NCBI GenBank assembly: GCA_016191715.1
Contig: JACPVN010000407.1
Span: 1 to 6,463, forward strand
Length of the DNA stretch: 6,463 bases
DNA from: Ignavibacteriota bacterium
Lineage (GTDB): Bacteria; Bacteroidota; Ignavibacteria; UBA10030; SZUA-254
Reading direction: 5' to 3'
The notes below the pieces were generated by a model. That model was not told where the DNA came from, did not search any database, and worked only from the letters and a program-made list of their open reading frames with translations. Of this stretch, positions 5,979 to 6,463 are shown piece after piece. The position numbers and the translations under genes were made by a program. Every line of letters starts with the position of its first letter. Position 1 is the first letter of the stretch.

Positions 5979-6120
5979 CGTTGTCTTGGTTATTGAAAAG
6001 GATTGAAGCCTTACTGAAATTCCCGTGATAGATGATTCTTCTTTCACTTTTCGGGAGTCAAAAATACGCATTTTTTTTGTTTAATCAAAAACAGAAACAA
6101 CCATCGAAACTAAATGATTC

Positions 6121-6161
6121 CATAAAACAAAACACGGATTACATTGTCTGTAACCCGTGTT
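6121..6161 (-). terminator. Intrinsic terminator of the M49 peptidase gene
   Basis: A 13-bp stem (arms 6131-6143 and 6149-6161) with a 5-nt loop. The one mismatch in DNA becomes a G-U wobble in the minus-strand RNA. It is followed on the minus strand by TTGTTTTATG, a good U-tract. It begins about 45 nt after the TAA of the upstream gene. A small 6-bp repeat (TTCAAT 6160-6165, ATTGAA 6170-6175) directly precedes it. It separates the oxidase operon from the gene to the right. Confidence 0.85.
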
Positions 6162-6205
6162 CAATCATTATTGAAAAATATAAGATACTAAATTATCACT
6201 TGAGA

Positions 6206-6463
6206 TTAACGAGGTGATTTTTTCATCCTCTTAGTAAAAGCAGAATACTCCAACATTTGTGCCGCGAGGTCTAACGGGTAAGTGACCTTCACGTCAACAA
6301 TATTTGCTTCAGGGTCCATCACCGGCTCAAGGTTCGGCATGACGAATCCGGTGTACGCGGGCGCGTCAAGTTTCTCGACACGTTTCTGAACTTCGTCACG
6401 AAGTTTTGTGTCAACTTTTAATCCGTATTTATCAATTAATTCTTTTGCCGCTTTCAAATCCCC
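6206..6463 (-). CDS. C-terminal end of an M49 (dipeptidyl-peptidase III-like) protein, partial
   Basis: The last 85 codons of a gene that enters from the right edge; the frame is open through base 6463 (begins GDLKAAKELIDKYG). The stretches KAAKELIDKYG, LRDEVQKRVEKL, YTGFVMPNLEPVMD and VDVKVTYPLDLAAQMLEYS match what I remember of the C-termini of bacterial M49-family zinc metallopeptidases, which remove dipeptides from the N-terminus of oligopeptides. The catalytic HExxxH and EExxAE motifs lie outside the window, so activity cannot be judged. The tail is basic (KRMKKSPR). It ends at TAA 6208-6206 and has its own terminator, so it is not part of the oxidase operon. Family assignment is from memory of a short C-terminal piece and is moderately sure. 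Confidence 0.68.
   Translation of the reverse strand, partial: GDLKAAKELIDKYGLKVDTKLRDEVQKRVEKLDAPAYTGFVMPNLEPVMDPEANIVDVKVTYPLDLAAQMLEYSAFTKRMKKSPR

Larger units (their letters stand above)
5948..6205. other. Intergenic region between the M49 gene and the oxidase operon
   Basis: This 258-bp AT-rich gap holds the terminator of the right-hand gene (6121-6161), a candidate promoter (5973-5978) and the ribosome site of the cupredoxin gene. The middle (about 5980-6120) contains a run of eight T at 6071-6078 (plus strand) and a weak interrupted inverted repeat (TCCCG 6021-6025, CGGGA 6052-6056), which I do not assign. No coding frame with recognisable protein content is present on either strand. 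Confidence 0.7.

Noticed and set aside
6021..6056. Weak inverted repeat TCCCG/CGGGA with inner GTGA/TCAC
   Set aside because: Only 4-5 bp arms with a long loop and bulges; not distinguishable from chance.
6071..6078. Run of eight T on the plus strand as a possible plus-strand terminator
   Set aside because: No stable stem directly before it and no plus-strand gene to terminate.

Overview
The window holds most of a cytochrome c oxidase (aa3/caa3-like, A-type heme-copper oxidase) operon, all on the minus strand, so it reads from right to left. Base composition is moderately AT-rich. The protein sequences look like those of the Bacteroidota/Chlorobi/Ignavibacteria-type bacteria or a nearby aerobic or facultative lineage. 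That placement rests on my memory of how such proteins look and is not firm.

Layout in transcription order: (1) the last 85 codons of an M49 (dipeptidyl-peptidase III-like) protein at the right edge, followed by a strong intrinsic terminator; (2) a gap of about 260 bp with a candidate TATAAT promoter; (3) a secreted cupredoxin-like protein with a C-terminal carboxypeptidase-regulatory-like segment; (4) a short spacer with a hairpin; (5) ctaD (subunit I), ctaE (subunit III) and ctaF (subunit IV); (6) two small membrane proteins of unknown function; (7) ctaC (subunit II); (8) the start of ctaA (heme A synthase), which begins with GTG and runs off the left edge. From ctaD onward the genes are separated by at most 10 nt or overlap by 4 to 16 nt, so this is one tightly coupled transcription unit. 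The secreted protein may carry electrons or copper, CtaD/CtaC/CtaE/CtaF form the oxidase, and CtaA makes its heme A.

The unusual part is the oxidase itself. Subunit II has an in-frame insertion of about 180 residues inside its CuA domain, made mostly of three 48-residue tandem repeats in exact register. In the same protein the second CuA histidine is replaced by tyrosine (CGLGYYRM instead of CGLGHxxM), and the usual electron-entry tryptophan position is Phe. Subunit I keeps all heme and CuB ligands and the D-channel residues, but isoleucine occupies the K-channel lysine position and alanine the K-channel serine position. Together these suggest a divergent oxidase whose electron entry and proton uptake may differ from the textbook enzyme. 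No mobile elements, CRISPR arrays, tRNAs or rRNAs were seen.
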